In this document: one piece after another, positions 32,379-43,672 of the stretch
How positions within the stretch are numbered: the first letter of the stretch is position 1
Layout of the letters: the number at the start of each line of letters is the position of its first letter
NCBI GenBank assembly: GCA_026168455.1
Contig: CM047431.1
Coordinates: forward strand, 7,152,943-7,216,942
DNA length: 64,000 bases
DNA from: Theocolax elegans
Taxonomy: Eukaryota > Arthropoda > Insecta > Hymenoptera > Cerocephalidae
Reading direction: 5' to 3'
Translations under genes and position numbers: made by a program
Notes under the pieces: model-generated
Databases searched by the model: none
Seen by the model: the letters and a program-made list of their open reading frames with translations, nothing else
Told to the model about the DNA's origin: nothing

Positions 32379-35300
32379 GGTGCTCCAAATAAACCTCAAC
32401 CACTGCGCTGTGGCCCAGGACCTGCTGTCCCAGCTGGTCAGAGAGGAGAGAGCGGACGTAGCGATCATCAGCGAGGAGTTCCGGGATCTCGAGAAGTCGA
32501 ACTGGGTAAGGGATGCCACGGGCAAGGCGGCCATCTGGGTATGTGGAAATATACACATCTCCAGAAAGATGGTCGCCCCCCTTCCCAGCTTCACCTGGGT
32601 GGAGGTGGCGGGGGTACGCATGTACAGCTGCTACTTCCCGCCCAGCGATCCCACCGAGGACTTTGCGAGAACTCTGGATGCAGTCGTCACCAGTGCTCGG
32701 TCCTCACGGCTACCGGTCGCAATCGGTGGGGACTTTAATGCTTGGGCGACGGACTGGGGCAGCGCCAAGACCAACGCGCGTGGTCGCGCACTTCTCGAGG
32801 CGTTCGCTCTACTAGGGCTGGAGATCGCTAACACAGGGACAACCCCGACTTTCACCAAAGCCGGCAAGTCGTCCATAGTCGACCTCACCTTCGTCGATCC
32901 AAGATTGATGAAGGGAGGGGGACTCGGCTGGAAAGTTAGCGATCGTTACACGGGTAGTGACCACCAAGCACTCGTGTACCAGCTCCAGCTGACCAGCGGG
33001 AGGACAAAGAGAGCAGGAAGAGGAGCAAGAGAGAGATGGGCACCAGCCACGTTTGATCGTGAGACGTTCCTCTGCTCCCTTGAGGGGGAAAAAGTGGAGG
33101 GAACCGCCGAAGAAAAAGCACAAGGCCTCACGAATGCCCTAACAGCGGCTTGCGATGCCTCTATGGCCGTGAAGTTTAACCCTCGCGGCCGCCCACCGAT
33201 AATCTGGTGGAGTGAGGACATCGCAGAAAAGAGACGTGAGTGCCTGCGTGCCAGAAGGCTGCACCAAAGAGCGAGGGGAACACCGCGGTTCCAAGATCGT
33301 TCCGCAGAATACGAACAAAAGCGGAGGGATCTCAAGGTGGCCATCAAGACTGCGAAGAGAAGGTGTTGGCGGGAGCTCTGTGAGGAGGTGGACCACGACC
33401 CCTGGGGCAGACCGTATAAAACGGTTATGAATAAGATCAACCCCGGGGGAGCTGTTGCACCCACCGACCCAGTTTTTCTGGACGGAGTCGTCCGCCACCT
33501 GTTTCCAGAACATCGGAAAAGGGCAGTAGAGACGGGCCTGATGGCCACCATTGGTGCAGCCGAGTCGCCAGACATTAGTGAAGCCGAACTGAGGATGGCC
33601 GCTAAGGGTATTTCCGTACGTAAAGCTCCAGGGCCTGACGGAATACCTGGCCTGGCCGTCAAGACAGCGGCGATGAGTGCTCCGGGCTTGTTCCTGGACG
33701 CATTCAACGCATGCCTAAGAGAAGGTTGCTTCCCGGCCCAGTGGAAGACGCAGAGGCTGGTACTCCTACCAAAGGGAAACAAACCCCCGGAGGAGCCATC
33801 ATCTTACCGCCCGCTCTGTCTACTGGATATAGTTGGGAAGCTCCTGGAGCGGGTGATCTGCGCCAGGCTTGCAGAGGCCATCGGTCGGGCCGGAGACCTC
33901 TCCGACAACCAGTTCGGCTTCCGAAAGGGTCGATCGACCATGGATGCTGTAGGCAGAGTTGTTGGCATAGCCACAAACGCCATCAATGCTGGTCGGAGTG
34001 CAAGGCGGATGTGTGCCATCATCACCTTGGACATCCGGAATGCCTTCAACTCGGCCAGATGGGACGACATCATGCTGTCCCTGCAGCACTTCCAAGTGCC
34101 ACTCTATCTCAGGGAGGTCACCTCGAGTTACCTGACTGACCGTACTCTGCTCTACGACACCGACGACGGTGTGCACTCTCACAACATCACGGGAGGCGTG
34201 CCGCAGGGTTCGGTCATTGGGCCCCTACTCTGGAACGTTGTCTATGACGGCCTGCTTAGGCAGCAACTTCCGGAGGGTGTCTCGATGGTGGCTTTCGCGG
34301 ACGACGTGGCGCTAGTGGTGGTCGCAAAGAGTGTCGAAGAGATCGAATATCTCGGAGACGTCTCTATAGAAGTGGTCGCCACTTGGTTGAGAGACCACGG
34401 ACTTAGTCTGGCGGCGGAAAAAACGGAGGCGGTGCTCATCTCTCGCACAAAAAAGGAGAGGACCGCCACCTTCACGGTAGGTAAAGAACGGATACGGTCG
34501 GTGAAAACCTTGAAGTATTTAGGGGTCACACTAGACGCGCGGCTGTCGTTCAAACACCATCTCGCGAACGCGGGCTCAAAGGCGGCAAGGGTGGCCCGTG
34601 CGCTGGCGGGCATCATGCCCAACATCGGGGGACCCCAGCAACCGCGAAGGTCTCTCCTTGCCTCGGTGGTGAGCTCCGTAATTTTATACGGAGCTCCTAT
34701 CTGGGCTGATGCCCTGAACAGGCACAAGAGCTTTGGTGCTCCGTGTCAGAGAGCCTGCAGGATAGCTGCGCTAAGGGTGGCCCGGGCGTACCGAACCGTA
34801 TCTGACATTGCGCTCTCGGTGATCGCGGGGACCGCCCCCTTCGACCTCCTGGCAGCCGAGAGAGCTGAAAGACACCGTGAGGGTGGGCGACGCGTAGAAG
34901 AGAATCGCTGCCATAACCGATGGTCATTGCGGACCGTAGAGGAGTGGCAGCGGAGATGGGACTCAGCCAGGGACGGCCGCTGGACCTACCGCAAAATCCC
35001 GCGGATCCAGGAGTGGGCGAGCAGGAAACACGGCTTCGTCAGTTTCCAGCTTACCCAGGTGCTGACCGGGCACGGATGCTTCCGTAGCTACCTATTTCGT
35101 ATAGGGGTCTACGGCAGCGCAGAGTGCCCGGCTTGTCCAGGTGTGGACGAAGACGTGGAACACGTCCTCTTATGGTGTCCTCGTTTCAGGGAGGAACGGG
35201 ACCAGTTTCAAGTCACTTGGAGCGGTCCCCTCACCCCTGAGGGCATCGGGGCGTGCCTGCTTGACTCCCAGGAGGGATGGAACGCGGTAGTGACTCTCTG

Positions 35301-35379
35301 TACGTCCGTAGTGGACAGGCTGGGTCTCATCAGAAGAGAAGAGGAGACAGGAGTTGCGATAGCAACAGTAGTGGCCTAA
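32371..35379 (+). CDS. LINE ORF2: AP endonuclease plus reverse transcriptase, intact
   Basis: I prefer the ATG at 32371 (MIKVLQINLNHC...) over the upstream in-frame ATG at 32347, because R1-type ORF2 proteins start with such a motif; this gives about 1002 residues. The endonuclease (about 1-200) shows QINLN, SEEF, GGDFNAWATDWGS and SDHQAL, the Mg-binding and catalytic positions. RT (about 420-690) shows APGPDG, the GGVPQGSVIGPLLWN block and AFADDVAL, in which FADD holds two catalytic Asp. A Cys/His cluster (CPACPGVDEDVEHVLLWC) lies near residues 918-935. There is no internal stop. The protein would nick target DNA and prime reverse transcription on it. Start codon overlap with ORF1 (ATGATTAA) suggests coupled translation. 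Confidence 0.93.
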   Translation: MIKVLQINLNHCAVAQDLLSQLVREERADVAIISEEFRDLEKSNWVRDATGKAAIWVCGNIHISRKMVAPLPSFTWVEVAGVRMYSCYFPPSDPTEDFARTLDAVVTSARSSRLPVAIGGDFNAWATDWGSAKTNARGRALLEAFALLGLEIANTGTTPTFTKAGKSSIVDLTFVDPRLMKGGGLGWKVSDRYTGSDHQALVYQLQLTSGRTKRAGRGARERWAPATFDRETFLCSLEGEKVEGTAEEKAQGLTNALTAACDASMAVKFNPRGRPPIIWWSEDIAEKRRECLRARRLHQRARGTPRFQDRSAEYEQKRRDLKVAIKTAKRRCWRELCEEVDHDPWGRPYKTVMNKINPGGAVAPTDPVFLDGVVRHLFPEHRKRAVETGLMATIGAAESPDISEAELRMAAKGISVRKAPGPDGIPGLAVKTAAMSAPGLFLDAFNACLREGCFPAQWKTQRLVLLPKGNKPPEEPSSYRPLCLLDIVGKLLERVICARLAEAIGRAGDLSDNQFGFRKGRSTMDAVGRVVGIATNAINAGRSARRMCAIITLDIRNAFNSARWDDIMLSLQHFQVPLYLREVTSSYLTDRTLLYDTDDGVHSHNITGGVPQGSVIGPLLWNVVYDGLLRQQLPEGVSMVAFADDVALVVVAKSVEEIEYLGDVSIEVVATWLRDHGLSLAAEKTEAVLISRTKKERTATFTVGKERIRSVKTLKYLGVTLDARLSFKHHLANAGSKAARVARALAGIMPNIGGPQQPRRSLLASVVSSVILYGAPIWADALNRHKSFGAPCQRACRIAALRVARAYRTVSDIALSVIAGTAPFDLLAAERAERHREGGRRVEENRCHNRWSLRTVEEWQRRWDSARDGRWTYRKIPRIQEWASRKHGFVSFQLTQVLTGHGCFRSYLFRIGVYGSAECPACPGVDEDVEHVLLWCPRFREERDQFQVTWSGPLTPEGIGACLLDSQEGWNAVVTLCTSVVDRLGLIRREEETGVAIATVVA

Positions 35380-35563
35380 TCTAGCCGTGCCTCCCCCCGC
35401 GAAGTAATGCCTTGCGGCGGTTTCCGCGGGGGAATAAAGGTAAGAAAAGAGGTGGAGTTTTAGTAGGTATGCCTATCGACATCCTTCGGTAGGAGAGTCC
35501 CACACACGGGGAGTCTCGCATGGCTCCAGTCATGGTGCATTAAGCATTTCTCCACCTCTTCGG
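35380..35563 (+). other. LINE 3' UTR
   Basis: GC-rich non-coding sequence from the ORF2 stop to the poly(A). It includes GGAATAAAGG near 35430 and a stem AGAGGTGGAG...CTCCACCTCT (about 35448 and 35550) that may close a 3' structure recognised by the element's RT. Confidence 0.6.
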
Positions 35564-35785
<222 letters not shown>

Positions 35786-35794
35786 TATATATAT

Positions 35795-36742
35795 GGGCTA
35801 TTTCACGTCAAGTGGTACGATGAAAATTTTAAATCGCTCCAAAATTTGAAAACAGGCTGGAAATATCTTTCAGAAGATAGAAAAAAATTTTTAGGTGTTA
35901 AGAATAATTTGCCTAAGAGTTATTTCACCATGAAAAATGGAAATTTTTCAATTTTTCAGAAAAATTTCTATTTTCAAAGCCATTTATCTCAAAATCTATT
36001 GATTTTTTTGAAAAAACATTAAAAACAACTTTTGTTCAAAATAATCTTTAGAACTTATCTACCTGGGTTACAATTCTTAATTTTAAAATCTCGAAGAGAT
36101 AGGGCACTTGGAAATATTGAATATCAAAAAAAGGCGACCACGCCACAATCGATTTTGATCTAACACCGCTCAAAAGATCTCATTTTTCGCGAGCTTTCGA
36201 ATGGCGGTGGTTAGATTATTGGCCAAGACCGCTGGTGTAAGTTATGCCCTAAAATACATGAAAATGAGTGATTTTATGAGGTTTATGGGGTATAACTTAC
36301 ATCAAAGGTCTTGGCCAATAATCTAACCACCGCCATTCGAAAGCTCTCGAAAAATGTGATCTTTTGAGCGGTGTTAGATCAAAATCGATTGTGGTGTGGT
36401 CGCCTTTTTTTGATATTCAATATTTCCGGGTGTCCTATCTCTTCGAGAGTTTAAAATTAAGAATTGTAACCCAGGTAGATAAGTTCTAAAGATTATTTTG
36501 AACAAAAGTTGTTTTTAATGTTTTTTCAAAAAAATCAATAGATTTTGAGATAAATGGCTTTGAAAATAGAAATTTTTCTAAAAAATTGAAAAATTTCCAT
36601 TTTTCATGGTGGAATAGCTCTTAGGCAAATTATTTTTAACACCTAAAAATTTTTTTCTATCTTCTGAAACATATTTCCAGCCTGTTTTCAAATTTTGGAG
36701 CGATTTAAGATTTTCATCGTACCACTTGACGTGAAATAGCCC
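35795..36742. mobile_element. Fold-back element, GGGCTATTTCA family, full copy 1 (948 bp)
   Basis: The left tip is GGGCTATTTCACGTCAAGTG and the right tip is its complement, ending GAAATAGCCC. The arms are near-perfect. The loop (about 36248-36290) reads CTAAAATACATGAAAATGAG, the reverse orientation of the loop in the other copies. TATATA flanks. Confidence 0.9.
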
Positions 36743-37085
36743 ATATATATGACATATATATGACATATATATATATCATATACATGACATATATATATAA
36801 AACATATATATAACATATATATATGACATATATATATAACATATATATAACATATATATATATATGACATATATATATAACATATATATATAACATATAT
36901 ATGACATATATATATAAAACATATATATATATAACATATATATGACATATATATATAACATATATATAACATATATATATGACATATATATATAACATAT
37001 ATATATAACATATATATGACATATATATATAACATATATATATAACATATATATGACATATATATATAAAACATATATATATATA
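36743..37085. repeat. TA-rich minisatellite of (ACATATATATATG)-like units
   Basis: Tandem units of about 12-20 bp mixing GACATATATAT and AACATATATAT. Long open frames (YICHIY...) on the minus strand are repeat artefacts. Confidence 0.95.
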
Positions 37086-37158
37086 TGTTGAATTCTGAAT
37101 TCTTAGACACGGCGGCGGCGGCGAAATATTTATATATAATAGAGATATATATATATAT
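37086..37158 (+). repeat. GAATTCTGAATTC ... GCGGCG repeat end, copy 3
   Basis: Same block as at 20738 and 29138, here next to a fold-back element rather than a Helitron end. Confidence 0.6.
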
Positions 37159-38462
37159 GGGAGATTCCATGTGAAGTGATCCAGTTAAAAAATAAAATTT
37201 TGTTTTAATGTATGGAATCAGTAAGAAACTACTTGAATAGAGTGTAGCTAAATTTTTAGACCTGAATTACAATTAGTACCAAAGCTGTAGCCAATCAAAA
37301 AATCGAATTTTTTGAAAAAATTGACTTTTTGGCCATTTTTATCACTTAATAACTCAAAATCTAACAATTTTTTCTTATATACATTAAATTTGAAAAACTT
37401 TGAATATAGTTATAATCAATAAAAACCTTTATAGTAAAAAAAAGGGTTGTACGATCAAAAATATTTTATCCATCCAAAAATCTAATTCATCGATGATTAA
37501 TAACTTTCAAAATAATGCAAAGTTTGAGTACGGCAGAGCATTTTAAACAAAGTTATGGTGTTTTTAGGCAAATTTCTTAAAAAAAGAGAACGAATGCATT
37601 TTATGAAGAAAACAGACTAACCGTATACTTGCATTCAAACAATGTGACACTATTATTCCTCAATATTACTAAAATATACTATTTATTGTTAATTACTGAT
37701 ACTTTTGTTTAGTTGTCATTTAAGTCTAATACTTTTAGTTATACCTGTTATATAATTGGATTTATTGGAATTATAAAAAGTTTCAGGTATTTATCCAATT
37801 ATATAACAGGTGTAACTGCTTATACCTACTGTTTTGTGTTTGTAAGCAACTTAGAGATTAAAAAGTATCAATGACTAACAATAAATAGTATATTTTAGTA
37901 ATATTGAGGAATAATAGTGTCATATTGTTTGAATGCAAGTATACGGTTAGTCTGTTTTTTTCATAAAATGCATTCGCTCTCTTTTTTTAAGAAATTTGCC
38001 TAAAAACGCCATAACTTTGTCTGAAATGCTCTGCCGCACTCAAACTTTGCATTATTTTGAAGGTAATTAATCATCGATGAATTAGATTTTTGGATGGATA
38101 AAATATTTTTGATCGTACAACTCTTTTTTTACTATAAAGGTTTTTATTGATTATAACTATATTCAATGCTTTATAATAATATAAATGAAATATTTCAACT
38201 GATTCTTCTTGGAATTAATAAACTTTTTCAAATTTAATGTATATAAGAAAAAATTGTTAGATTTTGAGTTATTAAGTGATAAAAATGGCCAAAAAGTCAA
38301 TTTTTTTAAAAAATTCGATTTTTTGATTGGCTACAGATTTGGTACTAATTGTAATTCAGGTCTAAAAATGTAGCTACACTCTATTCAAGTAGTTTTTTAC
38401 TGATTCCATACATTAAAACAAAATTTTATTTTTTAAGTGGATCACTTCACATGGAATCTCCC
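37159..38462. mobile_element. Fold-back element, GGGAGATTCCATG family (1304 bp)
   Basis: The left tip is GGGAGATTCCATGTGAAGTG; the right tip is its complement, ending GGAATCTCCC at 38462. The arms are inverted copies of about 0.6 kb with small indels; the right arm has an extra piece near 38166-38220. The centre is near 37780. TA repeats flank it. Confidence 0.9.
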
Positions 38463-39500
38463 ATATATATATATATATATTGATGCACTGAATATAAAAA
38501 AATAGTAAAAAAATCCTGAACAGGTTTTTGACCTTGAAAATGATCATTTCAAGGTCAAATATATATTTTTAGTATTTTAGCTTCAAAGAGTGGATATCTC
38601 TATTTTTTGGTGTGCTGAGTTTGAAAAAAATAATGAAAAAATTCCTGAAAGGATTCTTGACCTTTCTTGCCCTCAGCGGTGTCATATATAATATACCCAA
38701 ATTTAATTATGATGTGTGCGTTGAAAGTTTATACCTTTTTTGATTAACAATTACCGACTAAAAATGGTTTATTGAATTGTTATTAAAAAATTATTATTTT
38801 TGAAATGTTAATCCATCTGGACTTACTTTATGTTAAGAACTTTTTTAGATTTTTATTCAGTATTTTGAATATAATGTTTATGTTACACAGTACAAATCCC
38901 TGTAATATGAGTCTAACATCCCATTAAACGATACGCTTAAATTTCGTAAGACGGAAATCATCACACAATCTATTCACAGCGAATAAAATATTGAAAATCT
39001 TAATAATCGTAAGCCGTCGAGCGTTTGGTATGTCAAGGACAACCGACGACACTTGTTTACCTCGGTTCAAGTATACAATTATGCACGCGATAGTACGTAG
39101 GAATGAGAGCGCGAGTGTGTGTGTATTGCCACACTCTCATCCCTCTTTCGGGAAAATTAGGCGATCTCCCAACCAGTGATTATATGTCGTACTGGGTACT
39201 CGAGTTTGCGCAGTAGAGCTACGAACCGATTGACCCGCGCGGCGGCTGGGTATACGAATGTCACGAAGAAAGGAAGGGTAATAGAAATGTATCCGAGGGC
39301 GGAATTGAAACCCTGCTCTTCGAAAAAAATTTTTTTTTAATTTTTTTAAACAAGAAAATATAAATTAAATTGTAACTTTATTTAAATGTTATATTTAACC
39401 ACTAAATAATTATAACAAATAATTATTTAAGCCCAAACTGCCTTTACGAAACTTTAATATAAGTTCCGATTATAAGCTACCAATATATGCCATGGTAGCC
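38463..39500. other. Non-coding stretch, mixed
   Basis: 38483-38700 has two similar imperfect units (ATAAAAAAATAGTAAAAAAATCCTGAACAGG and a related one) that may be an old MITE. 39000-39300 is a GC-richer piece without a credible ORF. Nothing else is identified. Confidence 0.4.
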
Positions 39501-39505
39501 GTGAA

Positions 39506-39570
39506 TGTTATGGCGAGCGTATGCGTCATGCTTACCAGGGGGACTCGGGGTCGAATTCCCCGAGCACCTG
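39506..39570 (+). ncRNA. tRNA-like sequence (degenerate)
   Basis: Box A-like TGGCGAGCGTATGCG and a strong T-arm CTCGGGGTCGAATTCCCCGAG lie at tRNA spacing. The T stem is perfect but the anticodon arm is poor. It is probably a SINE head or tRNA pseudogene. Confidence 0.45.
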
Positions 39571-41135
39571 TTTTGTTTTAATATTTAATGTTTAGTTTTT
39601 GAAAAAATATTCGTCATGCATATAATTTATGGAAAAAATAAAATTTTTTCAGAATGTTTGTTTTTCTTTTTATAATGTAATTAAGAATTAACGAATATTT
39701 TTCGAACCGCTAAATATTAAAAACTTTATAAAAATGTAAGTACTCGATAGATTTAATTAATTATAAAAAGAAATTAAATGTATTCAGTGTTTTTTTTTAA
39801 TAATTTATAAAAGAATGGTTACTTCTTGGATATTACAGTAACAAAATATAATATTTTTTCCATTTCTATATTGGTCAAATATTATATAGTATTACTTTAT
39901 ATATATATATATTTTAAAACACGTTCACTGGATATCAGAGTGAATGGCTCCCAATCATAATTAAAACAACACATAGAAAACCAAAGGTAGAGTCGTTAGT
40001 AATAATAAAACAATAGATATTAACAATATACACTAGTCACGGTTGCCAGCCGCGTTCACGCGGTTAAATAAATTACTCTATTCTTGCGATTACCGCACAT
40101 GTACACACACACTCCACAGCTTGTATGAGAAGTTGGAGGAATAGGGAAGCGAGGCTGGAGATCTCACCTTCAAAAGCTAGACAAAAATTAAGAAATTCAC
40201 TCTCGTTACTTAATTCACACTCTAAAAACACGTATCACTCGATGGCCTAACTCGGAATCAACGAGCTCTTCGTGGCGAGCCGATCAGCGAGTCGGCGTAC
40301 ATGCGCTGTGCGCAACAGTTGGCTCTCGTTCGCTTGACTCGGCCGATCCGGCACTGTATAGTATACGTGTAGTGACGAACTACTCTCTTTCTCGCACCGC
40401 CTACAATCTGCTGGAAGTGGTATTTAACCTGGAACATCGTATACAGGAACCACTTGAATCCTTGGTAAGCCAGATTTGTTCCATGTAATAATATAAACCC
40501 ATGTTAATATGAGTTCGTCCGTGTTCTTTCTATGTTTCAAATACGGCATACGGGAACGATAATGACAACACTTCACCAATTTTCCGCACAGCTGATTTTC
40601 TATCACCAGGTCCAGGGTCGATTTCTTCCTTCTAACTTCATAGACGAGCTAGCACAGTAATATCACTAGTAATAATGCTTCCTCCTTCATTTTTATTATG
40701 TTGTGGAAGTTCCATTCTAACCTCACTTTACCTCTCCTTCTCCTTACCTGCAACTAGGTTTGAACAACCTACTGCTTTTCTTATCTCTGATTTCTCTTCA
40801 CGATTACTTATTAGTATTATTACAGGTACTCGAAGGAGGTTCTATAGCAGCAGAGGACCATCACTTCCTTCAATAAGGCTGGATACAGCTTGACTCCTTT
40901 CTCCGCACCTGTCATATGCTGCCTGGACTACACTACACCTATAAAATATATGACTATATATTTCTATACTACTAGGCTATAATGCTGAATATTTCTAGTA
41001 CGCCCGAGGATCTTGGACAATTTTTTTTGTGAAACTTCATGTAATTAACAGAAAAAAGATCTTTTGTGTATTTTACATTGAATTAGCCCATTTTGAGTTA
41101 TAAAAGGTTTTTCTTTTTTTTTATTATTGTAACGT
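39571..41135. other. Non-coding; possible LTR fragment, otherwise nothing
   Basis: 39571-39900 is AT-rich. About 39940-40390 has moderate GC, with GGTTGCCAGCCGCGTTCACG resembling the LTR-like insert near 24010 (GGGTGCCAGTCGCGTACGTT). It may belong to one LTR family, but I cannot set its ends. 40390-41135 shows no gene. Confidence 0.35.
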
Positions 41136-41322
41136 CGCTCTTTTTATGCCCCCGAACCGGTGCTAATCAGCGACGGAGGTCATACGATGTCATGGTGAAG
41201 AAAGCACTTGTTGAAAATACAGTCGCCAATGCTTGTATCAATTAGCCGGGGCCGGGAATCGAACCTGGGACTTCCAGTTTACGAGCCTGACGCCCTACCG
41301 ACCGAGCCATCGCAGGCCTCAT
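41136..41322 (-). mobile_element. tRNA-derived SINE, copy 2
   Basis: On the minus strand: a tRNA-like head (41320-41247) with a D arm GCTCGGTCGGTAGGGC, a loop CTCGTAA (anticodon CGT) and a perfect box B GGTTCGATTCC. The body ends ACCTCCGTCGCTGATTAGC...AGAGCGACGTTAC, and an A-rich tail lies at about 41135-41110. It shares order and body end with the copy at 637-1080. Confidence 0.65.
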
Positions 41323-41335
41323 TATAAAAACAAAA

Positions 41336-41496
41336 AAGGAGGAAATGTCGATCTTTGAGGGTCAATCCAAGTTAAACAAGGAATAAAAAATTTTTATTCT
41401 CAATTTAAAATATCGATTAAATTGAGAATAAAAATTTTTTATTCCTTGATTAACTTGGACTGACCCTCAAAGATCGACATTTCCTTCTTTTCTTAA
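41336..41496. repeat. 161-bp inverted repeat (hairpin)
   Basis: The left half, GAAATGTCGATCTTTGAGGG onward, is mirrored by the right half ending CAAAGATCGACATTTCC. The centre near 41410 is an AT-rich ATCGAT-type turn. It lies just before the break point of gypsy copy G2. It is non-coding. Confidence 0.8.
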
Positions 41497-41711
41497 CCTA
41501 CAATGGAGGGTGTACAAAATTTACCAAAAAAAAACAAAAAGGAAAAAAAGGTTAAAAGTAAAAAAAAATCAAGAAAATGTCGAACCGCTTTTCAAGGGTT
41601 CAATAACGCCAGTCTCGAGCATCTCGCGAATTTGACGTTGCATTTCCTCTCGAATCTTATCAGAGACGGGGTAGTACCTCTGTTTGATCGGCCTGGCTGA
41701 TCCGACGTCGA

Positions 41712-42308
41712 TTATATGTTCGACATCGTAACAACGGCCGATCTAGGCAAGGTTGTGAACAACACTCGGTCTAGAAGTTCGCGCAATTGTGTGCGCTCTA
41801 CTTCTGTTACGTCAGCGACACCTGCTGACGATAATGAAGCATTGCCACTTTCCATACTTGACACTTCCAGCTGTAGGACTTGATCCGTTTCCTTTAGGAA
41901 TAAACGGTCCGAATCTGGGTCTAGGACGGCTCGGAATGCTCGGATAAAATTTACTCCGATGTAGCATTCTGTATCCAGGTTCGGCATGATCGCAACACGT
42001 ATTTCTCGAGTCTCTTTACCGATGGTAAATGGTAGTATCACGTGACCAGACAACGGATGAGTACTACCATCAGCGAGCTTGGCATTGCCAGCTCGCGACT
42101 CGAGAAGCAACCTGCCTAGAGCGGTTGCTAACTGCAAACCACTCAGACCCATTACGGTTGTCGATGCACCTGCAACGAACAACGCACGGATCCGGAATCC
42201 ACCTATGTCAACCTGACACCACCAGTGCGTTTCGTCCTCAGGACGATAACTCCTTCGGCTAGTGCTCGATGTCACTAACTTTCGGACATCGCAAGTCTCC
42301 GGATCCAT
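41712..42308 (-). pseudogene. Protease, G2 (active site lost)
   Basis: A 198-residue frame aligns along its length with the G1 protease (HWWCQVDIGGFRIRALF..., GLQLATALG, CYIGVNFIRAF). The catalytic motif is VAGAS instead of DTGAS, so the active Asp is gone. It was open at its end but the downstream RT start is in another frame (about 41583-41700). Confidence 0.8.
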
Positions 42309-42445
42309 TCCGACTTCCTGGGATCTGTCAGGAATCAGTCCTTTCCTTTTCTGCTTAACTGCAGCTGGACTATCTCGGTAATCGGGAGTCAGATCTTTGT
42401 CCTCCTTGGGGACTCCCTGTACTTTGGGGTATGCGGTTGTCCCCT

Positions 42446-43475
42446 CTAACCGCTTCCCCGCACGTTTTTTGCGCAGTCAGGGCACGTCCTGACGGTGTAC
42501 CCCAACTTACCACAAGTGTGGCACTTGATCGGCTTGGGGAAGTCTTCTTTCCTCTTGATCTTCTTTCTTGAATTCGACGATTCCCCAAGTTTCGAGGATG
42601 AACCACTCGATGACCGTCGATCGGGACTTTTACGTGTCTCCTTCCTCCTTCTTCTAAACCGAGGAGGAGACTTGTGGGTTTTATTCCTAGGTGGCGTATC
42701 TTTACCCACCTTAACCCCAGCTGTCTGGCTACTCGTTCGCATGATCTTAAGGGTTTCTTCCAGGACTTTTGTGAGCCGTTCAATCGGATCTTCCCGACTC
42801 GACTCACTCACCTCCTTAGCCACGCTTGCTACCTTGAACTTGGCGGTAGATCGCTTTTTGGACTTTGCCTTGTAAGCAAGTTCCGGCAGCATTAAATCTT
42901 CCTCTGTCGGAGGCGGTCGATATAACTTTTCCCGCTCGAGCGTTTGCTCGGCGTCCATCGTCAGCTCCAATAAATCTTCAACCGATTTGGCTTCAGCTCT
43001 CTTAAACAACCGCTGAAGCTGAGGTAGCATGTTACGGTAGAGATGGTCCAATTGCTTACGCTCGCTCGGGATCGGGTTGAGTTTTCGCATGATTGCGATT
43101 GAGCAGGTGATGTAATCTCTCACCGGCTCATCCTCACTCTGTGTCCGAGCATTGGACTCCTCGATGAGCCTTTGCTGGAAGCTTTGGCTCATACCGTACC
43201 ATTTCTTGACAGATTTCACAAAATCTTGCCACTAGTGCCATTTGTCCTTTTCATTCCGGTACCACGTAGCTGCGGTTCCAGTGGGAAGTTCGGACAAGGA
43301 CGGCAACACCTCGTCCTCGCTGAGGTTGGCGAGAATCTTACAGTCTTCGACTCTCGCAAGGAAGGCATCGATACTCTGGCTTTTGTCGCCAGAGAATCGG
43401 ACTCCCCACTTACCAACTACCGCACCAACATCGCGCGGTGTCCCGACCGATCTCGACGTTGATTGGCCGGACTCG
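42446..43475 (-). pseudogene. gag capsid and nucleocapsid, G2
   Basis: The capsid frame begins near 43475 (VRFSGDKSQSIDAFLARVED). It has one in-frame stop near 43232 and then continues open from 43219 as 257 residues (VKKWYGMSQSFQQRLIEES, DYITCS). The C-terminal part is Lys/Arg/Ser-rich and holds a zinc knuckle, CHTCGKLGYTVRTC, in which the usual His is Tyr. Gag packages the RNA; this copy is broken. Confidence 0.8.
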
Positions 43476-43672
43476 TAAAAGTCCTTCAGATTAGGGTAGG
43501 AAGAGCTGGAACATGGAGGCTGTCTCAGTCTCCGTATGTCACCCCTCTCTCAAGCTCCTTTAGCATCTGCATGAGGTGCTTGAGACCCCACAGGCTCTAC
43601 CTGCACGTGTTGTAGTCTGATGTCCGTCTCGTCCAGGGTGTAACACGTGTAGGTGTCCTGGAACTGGACATA

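Noticed and set aside
32946..33782. 278-residue minus-strand frame inside the LINE
   Set aside because: Antisense shadow of the GC-rich ORF2; no motif and lies wholly within it.
36688..37170. 160-residue minus-strand frame rich in Tyr/Ile/Cys/His
   Set aside because: Translation of a TA-rich minisatellite.
41247..41320. Functional tRNA-Thr (CGT) gene
   Set aside because: Acceptor ends do not pair and the block is the head of a SINE.
41503..41700. 65-residue Lys-rich plus-strand frame
   Set aside because: Antisense of the G2 RT start plus A-rich DNA.
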